Of a stretch of 64,000 nucleotides of DNA, positions 26,240-36,679 are shown one piece after another. The notes beneath the pieces are model-generated. The model was not told where the DNA came from. It saw nothing but the letters and a program-made list of their open reading frames with translations, and searched no databases. Both the position numbers and the translations under genes were made by a program. Location of the stretch: positions 1 to 64,000 of the forward strand of contig CAWUHX010000398.1 in assembly GCA_963922205.1 (NCBI GenBank). Reading direction: 5' to 3'. This DNA is from Romanomermis culicivorax (taxonomy: Eukaryota; Nematoda; Enoplea; Mermithida; Mermithidae). Position 1 is the stretch's first letter, and each line of letters begins with the position of its first letter.

Positions 26240-26789
26240 GAAAATTGATCAGAGGTTGAGGATCCCTCTAGCCATCTGTTAGTCTAGTCCATAAATTGGA
26301 AGAGGACTCAAAAGTCACCCAGGGAGATGGCCAGGAGTATGACCTTAATGCACAGGCTTTCTACTTATCCAATGTTTACCTGATTGACAAATACTATTTA
26401 TGTTGAATCCAAGAAATAATAACCCAAATTGCTAAACCTTTGGTTTCTCAATTTGAGTTATTACATAGCATTTTAGGGAGAACTGGTTTTTCTCTTCATT
26501 TATATAAAACAATTAAACACATTACTTAAGAAAAAAGCTTCCATCCGGTAGAAGGTAAGAAAAATCAGTAGAATGCGGGCACCAGGGGGTGAAATTACTG
26601 GGTGAAAATGCACTAGTAAAAACACACAAGAATAATAAAAAGGCACATACTGCTGCCTACTGAATCTAAAACTACAGTAAATACCTTTGAATTGACTGCT
26701 ATAGCCGAATCGAGGTGCACCTGGGGGCAACTTTTACCTGTCCCAAATTATTATGAAATCCCCATAAATCAGCAGAAACTAGAACAACA
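26240..26789 (-). mobile_element. 3' LTR of the older gypsy copy
   Basis: On the minus strand it begins TGTTGTTCTAG at 26789, directly after a purine-rich AAGAGGATAGGGG tract. It parallels 39386-39723 (for example ATTTATATAAAACA with TTTATATAAAACAA; CCAAATTATTATGAAAT with CCAAATTATTGTGAAAT). Its distal part (GGCCAGGAGTATGACCTTAA) parallels 10460-10500 and 38655-38690. The lower boundary is approximate. Confidence 0.6.
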
Positions 26790-27069
26790 CCCCTATCCTC
26801 TTACATTATATTACAGCAAGGAATTATCTGCATTGGGAAACCAAAAGCAGGGAGTGGCTACTCCGCTCCAAACTGTAACCAGTGGAGCTGATGGTGCTTC
26901 ATCTGTGGTGCTGCAAATTGACCTAATACATTGCCTGTTTAGCCATGCAAGAGGGCACTGACACTGGGAACCTTGACACCAGGATGGAATCATTGTAGTT
27001 GTTTGAACTGATTAAAAGCTAATGCTGTAGGGCCTACAGATCCCCCAAAATCAGTCTACAGGATGTTTA
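26790..27069 (-). other. 3' untranslated region of older gypsy copy
   Basis: Lies between the integrase remnant and the 3' LTR; no recognisable coding signal. Confidence 0.45.
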
Positions 27070-27881
27070 GCTAAGTGTCATAATTGAGCAGAGGCATAAG
27101 CCATCACGTGCAATTGTAATCAATTGTGATGATGAGCTCATATATGTGGAGGCACTTGAAAGGGGAATGTAGCCTGGTGGCATCCAGCATAGCATTATAT
27201 AGGAGAATAGCATATGGGAGGAAATGCTTCCAATTGTTGGGATCCTCAACTGTATACTGCTTGAGCTAAGTGTTGAGGGTTTGGTTGAAGAGCTCAACCA
27301 TATCATCACATTGTGGATAGTATGCCATCATCTTTAATTTTGGATTCCGCATAACTCACACTTTCACTGTATCAATTTGGATGTGAAACAACCAAACAGA
27401 TTGGATAAAGGAATCATGTGTCCTCATTGAGAATCACTTTTTTAATGAAACATTTAACAACCATAGATGCCTTTTTGATTCAGGATTAGATGTGCTGACA
27501 CTTATTTACTGAAGTAGTCATGAAAGGCAATGATGTACAGTCATCTGTCACCTAGAGGAGAAATGTGTATGATGTCAATATGACTGGGAGCTTGGATGGG
27601 TAGGTTGATTGGATAGGCAGCAACAGTAGTAGAGGCAGCCTGCCTATGGGTGTCAATTGGAAAACTATGCAGGATTTGATCCATTCGCGAATGGCTACCT
27701 CCATACAAGGCCACCAACAATGAAGATTGATGACTGCCAATATATGATTGGAGCCTTGGTGATTCATAGTCTTGGTGCCATGGAATTGATGAAGCATTTT
27801 GTCAAATAGTGAAGGGGTTAGGATGGGTTGCCTGGAGTCATTGGTTTGGCAGTACAAGATACTATCCTCTGTGAAGAACAC
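27070..27881 (-). pseudogene. Integrase remnant, older gypsy copy
   Basis: The segment 27881-27552 preserves the integrase zinc-binding region: LHQFHGTKTMNHQGSN, then a tryptophan-rich WWPCMEVAIREWIKSC, closely parallel to the younger copy ([32 protein letters not shown]). The second zinc cysteine of the CxxC pair is replaced (CIVFQ against CKICQ). At 27310-27090 a different frame holds the core C-terminal part (FNQTLNT, QYTVEDPNNWKHFLPYA), matching QTLIGQLKKYTADDPDNW of the younger copy. The stretch between is unreadable in one frame. Stops and shifts make it a fossil. Confidence 0.75.
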
Positions 27882-28302
27882 TGGTGGTTGTCTTGCAGCA
27901 GTGGCGATTTGTATAGCTTCAATGATCTTGCTGATGACAGGATCAAAAGCCTATGTGAGCCTAATCTTTGCCTGTGTAGTGATTGAAATAAATTCGACCA
28001 TAAGTGGCTGAAACTCAGTGGGTGCAAGTGATTTGCAGAAGGGAAAGTGGACTCAGCAGCTGCTTTGATTATGGCCCAAGTTACTGCATCAACATCAATG
28101 TTGTGTTGAGCTTTTGTTTTTGCAAAGAGACAAAATAATAATAAGTCATTTGTCACTCAAAATTGTGGTTGGAAAATTTCCTTGAGTTCCTCTGTGAGTG
28201 GTATGGGCAGTTTTTTCTATTGTGGTTATTAGATAAAAAATCAGCAACTGCATTATTTTTTACCTTTTACATATTTAGCTCTATAATAGTAGTCAAGTAA
28301 GT

Positions 28303-28485
28303 TCATTGCAAATCGAAGGAGTTGGAAGGTTTCATGCTTTTCATTTTTGAGCCATTTGGTTTATGGTCAGTGTGTATGATAACTTTCTGGTCATAGGCGT
28401 AATGACAAAACATTTGAAAACCATTGACAATAGCCAGGCATTCATATTCGGTCATGCTGTATGAAGTTTTGGTGTTGATGACCAT
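28303..28485 (-). pseudogene. RNase H remnant, older gypsy copy
   Basis: The minus-strand frame reads SMTEYECLAIVNGFQMF followed by YDQKVIIHTDHKPNG, the ECLAIV and TDHKPL landmarks of the Ty3/gypsy RNase H domain, parallel to 34080-34210 of the younger copy. It ends soon after the TDHKP motif. Confidence 0.75.
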
Positions 28486-28599
28486 AGGACTGTTGTAGGT
28501 GATGACCCATTTGTCATTGTGGGTCTCTTTATAGATGATACTGCCAATAGTGGTGATGCTTGCTTCAGTTTGGATGATTAACTGTGCCTTTCCATTGAA

Positions 28600-29232
28600 T
28601 TCATGATGTTTTCAAAATTTTTTTGTCCGTGCCTTTCTGATGCTGTCAAATGTGGGATGGTGAGTGTCAGTGGCAACATATTTCAAATCGTGATAAAACA
28701 AAAGTTTAGTGGGCTCAAAAGTATTGCCAATTGGGGAATGGAATGCTTGCACCACTGGACAAGACCTAAAAAACTTTGGATACCTTATTTCGTGTGCATT
28801 TATTCATGTTTGGTGATCCTCTTGACTTTGTCCAAATCAGCAGCAATGCCTTCTGTGTTGACCAGAAATTCTCACCATGCAAGCCGAAGACATATTGGTT
28901 TTGCCAAAGCATGCCAAGGGCCTCTGCTCCCAGTGTTGTGTGGACAAACCGCTTTTCAGTTATTTTGTTGAGTGTGTACTCAGTTTTCTGCTTGTCAGTG
29001 TGATGAGGTAGCTATTTGTATGGGGCTGTCAGTTTAACGTTGGTGAGGTCACAATCAGATGCAACAACTAAAATTCTAATATTCCCATCCATAATCACAG
29101 CAGTCAACAGACTTCAATGCATGCTTTGTGACAAAGATAATTTGATTTTGGTCTAGTTTGATGCTGTTTGAGGTGTTGTTGACAAAAAACGCAGGCATTA
29201 GCCATCTGTGACATTGATGGTTGAAGTTTCAA
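28600..29232 (-). pseudogene. Reverse transcriptase and linker remnant, older gypsy copy
   Basis: From 29232 downward the minus strand parallels the protease-RT linker and start of RT of the younger copy (FLSTTPQTASN against [27 protein letters not shown] against [16 protein letters not shown]). After QYVFGLHGE it passes directly to TEGIAADLDKVKRITKHE, which belongs after the catalytic YxDD box, and then to SFLGLVQWCKHSIPQ-like text. The finger/palm core including YxDD therefore seems deleted. Similarity to the younger copy stops sharply at 29232. Confidence 0.6.
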
Positions 29233-31860
29233 CTGGGAATGTTCAGGATGTTCAGGTCAAAAATCAGCGTATCCAAAAGCTCTTCATCTTCGGGCTCTAT
29301 CTCTATTGCCGTAGTTGGGTGATCAAGGAGTTCCTTGGTGGTGAGTGTGTGCACCGAGGCCGTAGTCGGCAATGGGTATGTATATACCGGCGTGGGGAAC
29401 GAAAATTGATTCTGAAAATTGATGATGTTGAGCATTCGCGAATAGAAATGGAAATGGCTGTGGGGGTTGGCCATGTAGTGCGATTCGTCGATATCGATTT
29501 GTTCAATGGCCGTTTCCATTTGGAAATCCTGGTCAAAAATAATTGGACAAAGGGTCAATCGGTTACACACGTAGGTACTGGGTTCACTGCTGAAGGACGG
29601 CTCTCTCTCCGGTATTCGATTCATCCAATCCGTGATTCGCGTTCGAGGGTTGCCATCGGGGCAGTACCACATACAGTTGTAGAAAGTGGTACGCGTGGCT
29701 GGATCAAAGGTTTGGGTGTGCTGTAGTAACAAATCGTTTACGTAGGTGTATTCGGCGGCTGAACAAGGTGAACCCAATGTGCGGCCAAGGGCATGCAAGT
29801 TGTTAAGCGTCGGAACCAGTCCCCATCCACCTTCAAAAGACTAAGGATGGTGTTAGCGAGGTAACAGTAATGGGTACCCTGGTAGGTCGGATCGTGAAGT
29901 GGTTGGTCCGCGGTGACGCATTGGATCCAAACGTCGTCAACCTCGTGAGGAATCAGTGGCAATGCTGGGTCGGTTTGGAATTGAAGGCAGTTGTCGATGG
30001 CCAATTTGTATGTGGGCGAAACTGGAAAGTTGAGCAATTCGATAAGTCAGTCTGTGAGTCCATTCTTCATGGCCGAGGTGACGGCTGCTTGAAGGTGTTC
30101 CGGGTTGTCAAACATCGATCTAAGTTGGAGGGACGGGTCTTCATCATCTGATACTTCTGGGGATTTGTTCGATTCATCTTTTTGCTTCTTCTTTTTCTTT
30201 TTCGGCACTTTCGGGGCAGTGAGAAGTTTGGGGTGTGTCGTACCCATCAATGGTTTGACACTGCGAAAACCGTTATGCACCATTCCTAAACAAAAAGACC
30301 GACCATGGTTGGACGATATGCAATGGTACATAAAAAATTGGTATGGGGAAAGAATCTCGTCTCACATAATCACTGGCAAAGTGATTTGTGACATAGTTGG
30401 ACAAATTTTGTCAACAGCGTCGGCGGGTAGAACATCTGTTAGCGCGACATTGTGAAAAGCGGCAATTAAGGTCTCAGCCAGGTGGTCAATTTCGGCGGCG
30501 TCCAATGAGTCGTGGGGAAATAACGTGGGAGCATCTTACACCTCTGGAACGAAGCCATAAGGCAGAAGGCGAGAAACAATAATATCAGGTAAAAGGCGAC
30601 CAGGGCCCTGTACGCGAGGATCTCTCATTGCAGGAACAATGTCACAGGATTGTTGAAAAATCACAGGGCAGCTGGGAACTTCAACGTGAGTTTCCAAACA
30701 TCTAGCACCCACATGGCCGAAACTGTAGCTCTCAGGGTATGCTTTTCAGGTATAAAACTTATTTGCCCAGCCAGCTCATACAGCCGCAGGGAGATGTTTA
30801 TGTTTTGGATTAGGGGGTACGCGATGAAGTGGATCGCTTTAATGACGGGGTCTTTATTCTTCTTTTGGCGATCGGTTCTGAACTGGGTGCCTAAAAGGGC
30901 GTGTATTCCCGCCCAGTTGTTGGCTCCATCGAAGATTGAAGGGAATGACGATGGTGTGGTCGCCAACAACCAGGGCGAATAGCGCGGTCCAGTCTTCCGG
31001 AGTGGCCGTGAAAGTTTGGAAGATGTACATCATGCCATTCCAAAACGGGAGTTGAACGTATCCCAGATAGCTGGATGCCGTAGAATCGGCTGGCATTGGC
31101 ACGGTAAATTGAAAATTTTTAATATGGGCCGCCATGATTGACTCAGTGTGGAAGTCAACCAACGTATAGCTACAGAAATTTTGTGTGGACTGGGCAGCGA
31201 GGGCCGCCCCCAAATTTCTGGGTGAAAGAAAGATCGGCGGCAGCAAGACGTTTGGAGGTCTGGCGTACAAGGAGACATACCAACACTCTGAATCAGTGGC
31301 GCGGATGAGTCATTTGACGTTGTTCTCTAAACAAGAGCGAGCGCAATATTTGACATAAAACACAGTGGGCACCAAATCGAGGGAACCAAATGGATTCAAA
31401 AAGTTTGACTTTAGAACGAAACCAAGAAGAATATGGCGTTGTATGCTGTACGAAAAGGTGAGCATGCCCGGGGGAAATAGTGGCTTGGGCGGCCATGGCA
31501 CTTTGACAGGTGCATCTTGTCAACTGGATTGGGCTACGATAGCGAGATGACAAGAGTTGTCGTATGTGGGGGTCAAAGCAGCAGCAGGTTGTGGAGTAGC
31601 ATTTGCCACAACTTGACAATGACTGGATCGCGGCGGCTGACCATGGGCTCTGGTGGGGGGCTACAGAGGGGAGGGTTCCCATGGTGTCCCAAGCATAGGT
31701 AAGAGAGCAGGCGGAGGTTAAAGCGGAAAGAAAAGCATGCAAAGTAATATGTACCATAGCAGCAGAAGCTGAGATCATTCTGATGTGGCTGCTGTTTGCC
31801 CCATCATACATAACATTCACTGACGTTTATGGATTCGCAGTATGGGGGGGGGGGCTCATC
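29233..31860 (-). pseudogene. Interrupted minus-strand coding block of unknown origin
   Basis: At least five minus-strand frames with convincing protein character follow one another: 31501-31310, 31270-30854, 30969-30661, 30331-30047/30037-29738 and 29798-29229, separated by shifts and single stops. Composition is richer in G+C than the older gypsy copy next to it. Visible features are proline-rich text near the start, aromatic stretches (LPFWNGMMYIFQTF), SIFDGANNWAGIHALLGTQF, and a lysine-rich then acidic segment (VPKKKKKKQKDESNK, VSDDED at about 30200-30120). No RT, integrase, protease, CCHC knuckle, signal peptide or transmembrane helix is seen. It may be an extra ORF of the younger retroelement (it lies downstream of its pol), a different gag, or an integrated copy of a non-retroviral viral structural gene. 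I cannot choose between these. Confidence 0.45.
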
Positions 31861-32416
31861 GGCTGCGGAGGTGGATGAAGTTGACAGGGTTGTCACGTTA
31901 AAAAAAAAATATTTTAAGAGCGGCTGGAAGATGCCACTGTTTCAGGCGGAAGCGAGAAATAGAAATAAAATAAGTAAAGAATAAGCCCCTGAAAGGTGGA
32001 GAAAATGTAAAGTAGGAAAAATTGTAAAGTAACACAACAATAAAGCAATACAAACACCACTATGTTAATGGGAGCTAAAATCAACCTTCCCCAGTTAGTC
32101 TCATGAGAGTGAATGCTGAAAGGGTCAGGCGGAAATAAACCGTAACAGAACCTAATCATTAAAGAAGATGCCCCCTCCTACGTGCAAATATGATAAAGGG
32201 GGGAGTGTGTAAGGCGATGGTGTAAAGTTGGTGATGCTTTCATTGGGGAAGTACCAGGTGGAGAGAGTGTAACTGAACTGTTTACACTAAGTCTGTAGTC
32301 TCTATCTTGTCAACATCGTCACCAGGATCTAAAGTAAAAAAAATGTGGGCTTTATGTACAACTCAGCGTGATGAGCGCTGTATCACAAATCGAAATTTCA
32401 AATCAAACTATTCATG
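31861..32416 (-). other. Non-coding spacer between unknown block and integrase
   Basis: Contains a C11 tract on the minus strand at 31844-31855, an A/T run at 31901-31912, and a minus-strand GTAGGAGGGGGCATC tract near 32170 that might be a polypurine tract. The 561-bp LTR expected after the integrase is not recognisable here. Confidence 0.4.
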
Positions 32417-32644
32417 TCATGAAGTGTGAGGCAAACACGGTCCACCCACTTCGAGCTCAAAGATTTCTTTGGTGGGGCGTGGTATGAATGGTTTAAAACG
32501 TAGCCTGGAAACAGTTTGCAGTTGGCCAGGCGCATTGAGTGAATCGATGGTGATGAAGTTTTCAGCTACGTGGGACACGTCAGTGATCATAAAAGGACCA
32601 ATAAAGTCAGGTTGAATTTTGTTCACTTTTGGTGTGTTGGTCAA
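32417..32644 (-). pseudogene. Integrase C-terminal domain, younger gypsy copy
   Basis: The frame encodes KVNKIQPDFIGPFMITDV followed by LQTVSRLRFKPFIP, a good match to the small SH3-like C-terminal domain of Ty3/gypsy integrases (KL-P-y-GPf-I). No chromodomain follows. It is separated from the integrase core by about 190 bp in which the frame is not continuous. Confidence 0.7.
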
Positions 32645-32831
32645 GAGGACTAAGTCATTGATGGCGAGGTCGCATGTTTGGGCTTTTCAATCTAAATATT
32701 CTTTACTGACCGGTGCTGCTTTGTCAAGGTTAGTCTTGATTTTTTCATGCATTTGAAGTTGCGCCTGCATAAGGATATGTTGATACACATCGTAGTTGAG
32801 CGGTAACATGAGTCGACGGGGGCAATTGTAA

Positions 32832-33743
32832 TTAAGTTATGCGTGGCTCGTAGCCCAGTAATAGGCTGAAAGGCAAATGGCGCATAGCGGTATGCAGTGT
32901 GGCGTTATAGGTGAACACGGTGTAGGGCAAATAGCGTTCCCAATTATCCGGATCATCAGCGGTGTACTTCTTTAGTTGCCCGATTAATGTTTGGCTGAAG
33001 TGCTCGACCATACCATTGCACTGGGGGTGGCAAGCTGTTGTTTTGACTTTTTGGATCTTGAGAAGGTCACAAATGTCCTGAAACAACTTTGATGTGAAAC
33101 ATCCACCTTGATCGGATAGAAGGACAAGGGGGCTACCATGCGTAAGGTCAATGTTGTTCAGGAAACATTCCAAGATTGTTTAGGCTTTTTGATCAGGGAT
33201 GGGATGTGCGGAGACCCATTTTGTGAAATTATCCTGAAAAACAATAACATAGGGGCGTTTCTCACCTACTGGCGATACGTTGACAATATCGGTGACGATG
33301 ATCTCGAAAGGGTGCGTGGGCTGGATCGGTAAAAGGGGAGGAGGCGGTGATGTGCATGGCGTCGTCAATTGGCAAATCTTGCATGACTTGATCCAGTCGC
33401 GGACGTTTTCCTCCAAGCGGGGCCACCAAAAAAGGGTTTTGATGGCTGCTAATGTAGGATTAGATCCTTGATGGTTCAAAATTTTCACGCCGTGGAATTG
33501 ATGAAGCCTTTGATCAACCATGGATGCGGGGACGACCAATTGCTTGATATCTTTGATTTGTCGATACAAAAGTCCATCTTCTGTGAAGAAGATCAGAGGG
33601 CGCTTTGCAGCATTGCTGATTTGGAGAGAAGTGACGATTGTGGTGATGGCTGGGTTGGTGGCTTGTGCTCGTATGACTTCCTCGTGGGAAGCGATGGTTA
33701 TGGCTTCAACTGGAGGTGGCGCGTAGTTGACTGCCAACGGCAT
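32832..33743 (-). pseudogene. Integrase zinc and catalytic core, younger gypsy copy
   Basis: The N-terminal zinc-binding region reads [14 protein letters not shown] then WIKSCKICQ (H-H-C-C). The core shows the D,D-E set: IVTDIVNV for the first aspartate, LSDQGGCFTSKLF for the second and GMVEHFSQTL for the glutamate, followed by DDPDNWERYLPYTVFTYN. One in-frame stop near 33177, between the first and second aspartates, splits it; otherwise the reading is clean. This is the best-preserved part of the element. The family would act in the nucleus to insert element cDNA; this copy cannot without suppression of the stop. Confidence 0.85.
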
Positions 33744-33875
33744 GTGATCGGGGAGTGTGGGTTGATTGATGGTCTATTTGGTCATTGCCCGGGTGACAGC
33801 GTTGATGTCTGCGTCTATTTCTGCAGGAGACAAAGCCACTGCTGGGAGTGTATACAGTGGCACTAAGTCGGCGTC

Positions 33876-34280
33876 CTATAATGCACCAGCAGGACGAAAA
33901 TTTTTATGAAAAATTTTGGTGGTTAGGTCTTTAGTGCAAGCCATTGGCCTTTTCTCTCGGTCATTTTTTCTGGACAAAAAGTTGGCGCAGGCGTTGTCTT
34001 TGCCTTTAACGTATTCAACCTGGTAATCGTAATCTTGAAGATTCATAGGGAAACATTGGAGGGGCGAGTTTCGGTGTTTTTCATCTTTGAGCCATTTGAG
34101 CGGCTTGTGATCAGTACAAACGATAACCTTTTGACTATATACGTAATGAAGGTACATCCAGAAGCTGTAGACAATGGCGAGGCATTCGCATTCCATTATA
34201 CAGTAGTGGGTTTCGGCGTCAGTGGGCACCCAACTGTTGTACGGGATGACCCATTGGTCGTTGCCATTTTCTTGGTACAA
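33876..34280 (-). pseudogene. RNase H domain, younger gypsy copy
   Basis: Shows YCIMECECLAIVYSF, KVIVCTDHKPLKWL and VEYVKGKDNACANFLSR, the ordered landmarks of Ty3/gypsy RNase H. In the last motif the family has N-x-x-A-D-x-LSR; here the aspartate is asparagine (ACANFLSR), which would remove a catalytic metal ligand. The reading runs in one frame for 134 codons and ends at a stop near the tether, about 130 bp before the integrase frame begins. Confidence 0.8.
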
Positions 34281-34340
34281 GATTGCTCCAATGGCAGTTG
34301 CACTGGGGTTGGTTTGGATGACAAATTGGGCTTTACCATC

Positions 34341-35161
34341 CTAGTCCAGATAGTGGAGAAAAGGCGAAGACGTGAGAGCTTTCTTGATGCCTTTGAAAGC
34401 GGAATGGTGTTCTTCCGTGGTGATGTATTGAGCATCTTTCGGTAAGAGTCCATACAGTGGACTGGACAAGGTCGCAAATTTCGGGATAAATCTTTTGCAC
34501 CATTGAACTAAATCAAGAAAACTTTGCATACCTTTCTTGGTAGTCTGGAACACCACGAACCATCTTTTTTCTTTAGGAGGAAAAGCGGGGCGGCCCAGGG
34601 CGAGTGGGATTGTTCGATGAAGTCATTGTTGAGCATTTCTTGGATATGGCAGCGGACAATTGGTCTTTGCTCCATCGCGGTGCAATAATAGTGGTGGGAT
34701 ACAGGTTTCGTGGAGCCGGTGTCAATGCTGACGGTCAATTCTTTGGTGAAGGTAGGTTTGCCGCCGGGAAGGCTGAAAACGTTGTGGTTTTGAGGTAGCA
34801 TGCGAAGGGCCCTTGATTTTTGCGTGGCTGGAACATACGTTTTAGCGGTCATCTTATTCAAAGCGAAATCCAATTTTTGCTGATCGTTGTGGCAAGGTAG
34901 CAACTTATCGAGGGCGGCCGGTTCATGGTCAGTTAAATTGTGGTCCACAGCAGCAGTTGCTACTTGACATTCGTCATGGGTTTCCATAAAGCCAAGTGCG
35001 TGTTTTGCAACTGTGAGTAATTGATTCGGGTGGAGCCTGATGCTGTTCGGCGTATTGTTGACAAATAACAGTGAGCATCTGCCATTGGTGACATTAATGA
35101 CTGCAGTTTCGATTGTAAGCTCCGTGGCCATGCTGTTGGTGGGCAATGGTTGAACAATCAC
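34341..35161 (-). pseudogene. Reverse transcriptase lacking its catalytic core, younger gypsy copy
   Basis: The N-terminal part (35161-34562) is typical: [37 protein letters not shown] and LLKKKDGSW, which mark RT block 1-2. Immediately after KKDGSW the sequence passes, with a frame change, to [19 protein letters not shown] and LSSPLYGLLPK (34556-34341), which belong to the thumb/connection after the active site. Blocks 3-5, including the YxDD aspartates, are missing, roughly 150 residues by family comparison. The copy is therefore not an active RT. Upstream, 34870-35161 is the protease-RT linker. Confidence 0.8.
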
Positions 35162-35518
35162 GTCGTGAATGGTTGTGGTTTTTGTGGGAAAAATGGTGCT
35201 GGTTACCCATTACTGGCAGTGGGAGAAAACGGAAACTGATACTTGAGCGAGGAGAAAAATTAGTTCGGCAAGTTCCATAACCTCCAGCCGCCGAGAGGGC
35301 GATTGGTGTGGACTAGGTTGTGGGTGTCGTACAGCTTATTGGGCCTGCATTTCTTCGGGTTGGCTGAAAGTATCAGATTTATCGTCATAAAAACTTACTC
35401 TTCCCTCTTCCGGGATTTCTTTGACAACATTATCATTCACAGAGTTCAAAAATAATTCTGTTTGTGAGCGGACCGAGGCGATTACTTTGAGTGATAGCTT
35501 GACGTCTTGAATTTTGAT

Positions 35519-35815
35519 TTAATTATCTTTGAAGTTTAAGATCGCGTGAATATCAGGATGAGCGAGAAAATTTGTGCCGATGATACATTGATCATTATTG
35601 TAGTCGTCGAGAATTACACACTTGATCATATGTTCGCCAAATGCGGATTCCATCGTGATGACTACTGGGCCGTGGGCATTGACAACGGAGCCATCCGCGA
35701 CTTTGATTTTGCCACATATCCGTAGTTGAAGTGATTGCTTGTCGAATGCGCATTTGACTAGGCCTGAGGACAATTCGGAGCATTAGGCACTGGTATCGAT
35801 GAGTGTGTATGCCTT
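35519..35815 (-). pseudogene. Retroviral-type aspartic protease, younger gypsy copy
   Basis: The catalytic motif reads AYTLIDTSA (family DTGA/DTSA) at about 35815-35790 and is followed directly by a TAA stop; the same frame then continues as CSELSSGLVKCAFDKQSL, with the flap-side text VADGSVVNAHGPVVI and the conserved CIIGTNFLAHP near the end. Length fits one protease monomer of about 100 residues. The stop could be a mutation or, less likely, a read-through point. Confidence 0.75.
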
Positions 35816-36458
35816 GACAGCGCCGATCTTGATGGGGATTTGGAAAGCTCTCGTGGAAGCGTATTTGTGGAAAAACGTCTTGGATGATGGCGTGAGGTTG
35901 TCAATCTGGCAAACCGACGAGTGAATGTGACATGGATCGCGGGAAGCGTGGCTTGTTGCGTTCCAACAAACGATTCCAAGGCTAACAATTGGTGTGGTGG
36001 ATGCTATTTCCTTGGAAGGGATAACCATATTGGCGGCAGAGGTTGATTGGTTGAGGGCTCGCATATCGGAAGTAGTTGCCGTAACGGTTGAGGATGACAG
36101 CAAGGCCAGCTATTGAGGAATCCGTGGGCATAGCAAGGTGTGGAGCTGGCGCAGCATTATAATGAATGTGTTGATCCCACGGCAGCAGAAAATTTGGATT
36201 CCGATAGATGGCGTAGGTATTCTGAACAAAATTATTTGGGCGGGTTAAAGGGTTACCTTCATAAAAATAGTTCCTTGCGCCGCTGGAATGATTCGAATCT
36301 TTCTGGATCAGCGCTCCACCGGATGGTCCCCAATTGCCTTGGCCACAGATGTCAATAGAGTTGGTTGGAAAATCGGTTGACGGAGGTTGAGCGGTGTGGG
36401 TTTGATGGCCAAAATCTTGGTGATTATTTTGTTGAGCATTTTTCTGTTTGAGCCAGAG
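35816..36458 (-). pseudogene. Gag-protease spacer, younger gypsy copy
   Basis: Minus-strand text between the zinc knuckle and the protease, in two overlapping frames (36103-35783 leads into the protease motif). It has low-complexity Ser/Thr/Ala character and no recognised domain. Confidence 0.45.
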
Positions 36459-36500
36459 GCAATCTTTGGTGTTGTGGGTGCGTGACTTGTGAGCATCACA
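36459..36500 (-). other. Gag zinc knuckle, CHHC variant
   Basis: The minus-strand frame reads WCDAHKSRTHNTKDCLWLK, with ligands spaced C-x2-H-x4-H-x4-C. The second cysteine of the usual nucleocapsid CCHC knuckle is histidine. This spacing is intact and supports this being the nucleocapsid region of the element's Gag. The knuckle lies in a different frame from the surrounding longer open frames. Confidence 0.7.
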
Positions 36501-36679
36501 CCATAGGCCTGTCGACTGAGGGGGACGCGGGTGGTCACGGCTTGCAGATCGGTCAATGCGGTTGCCATAAATATCTCTCAGTTGAGATTGGTGGTGGGGG
36601 CTTTGTTGGGGGTTACTGGATGGATATTCTTCGAGGCATTGCGGTGATTTGTGCTCTTCATGATCGCGGTCCTAACGTT

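Noticed and set aside
29233-31860. Retroviral-type envelope gene
   Set aside because: No signal peptide, transmembrane anchor or cysteine/glycosylation pattern of an envelope protein is visible in the segments.
32166-32180. Polypurine tract marking the 3' LTR of the younger gypsy copy
   Set aside because: GTAGGAGGGGGCATC on the minus strand is suggestive, but no TG start or sequence like the 561-bp LTR follows.
28603-34798. Plus-strand open frames across the retroelement region
   Set aside because: They are antisense shadows of minus-strand Gag/Pol text, which carries the recognisable motifs.
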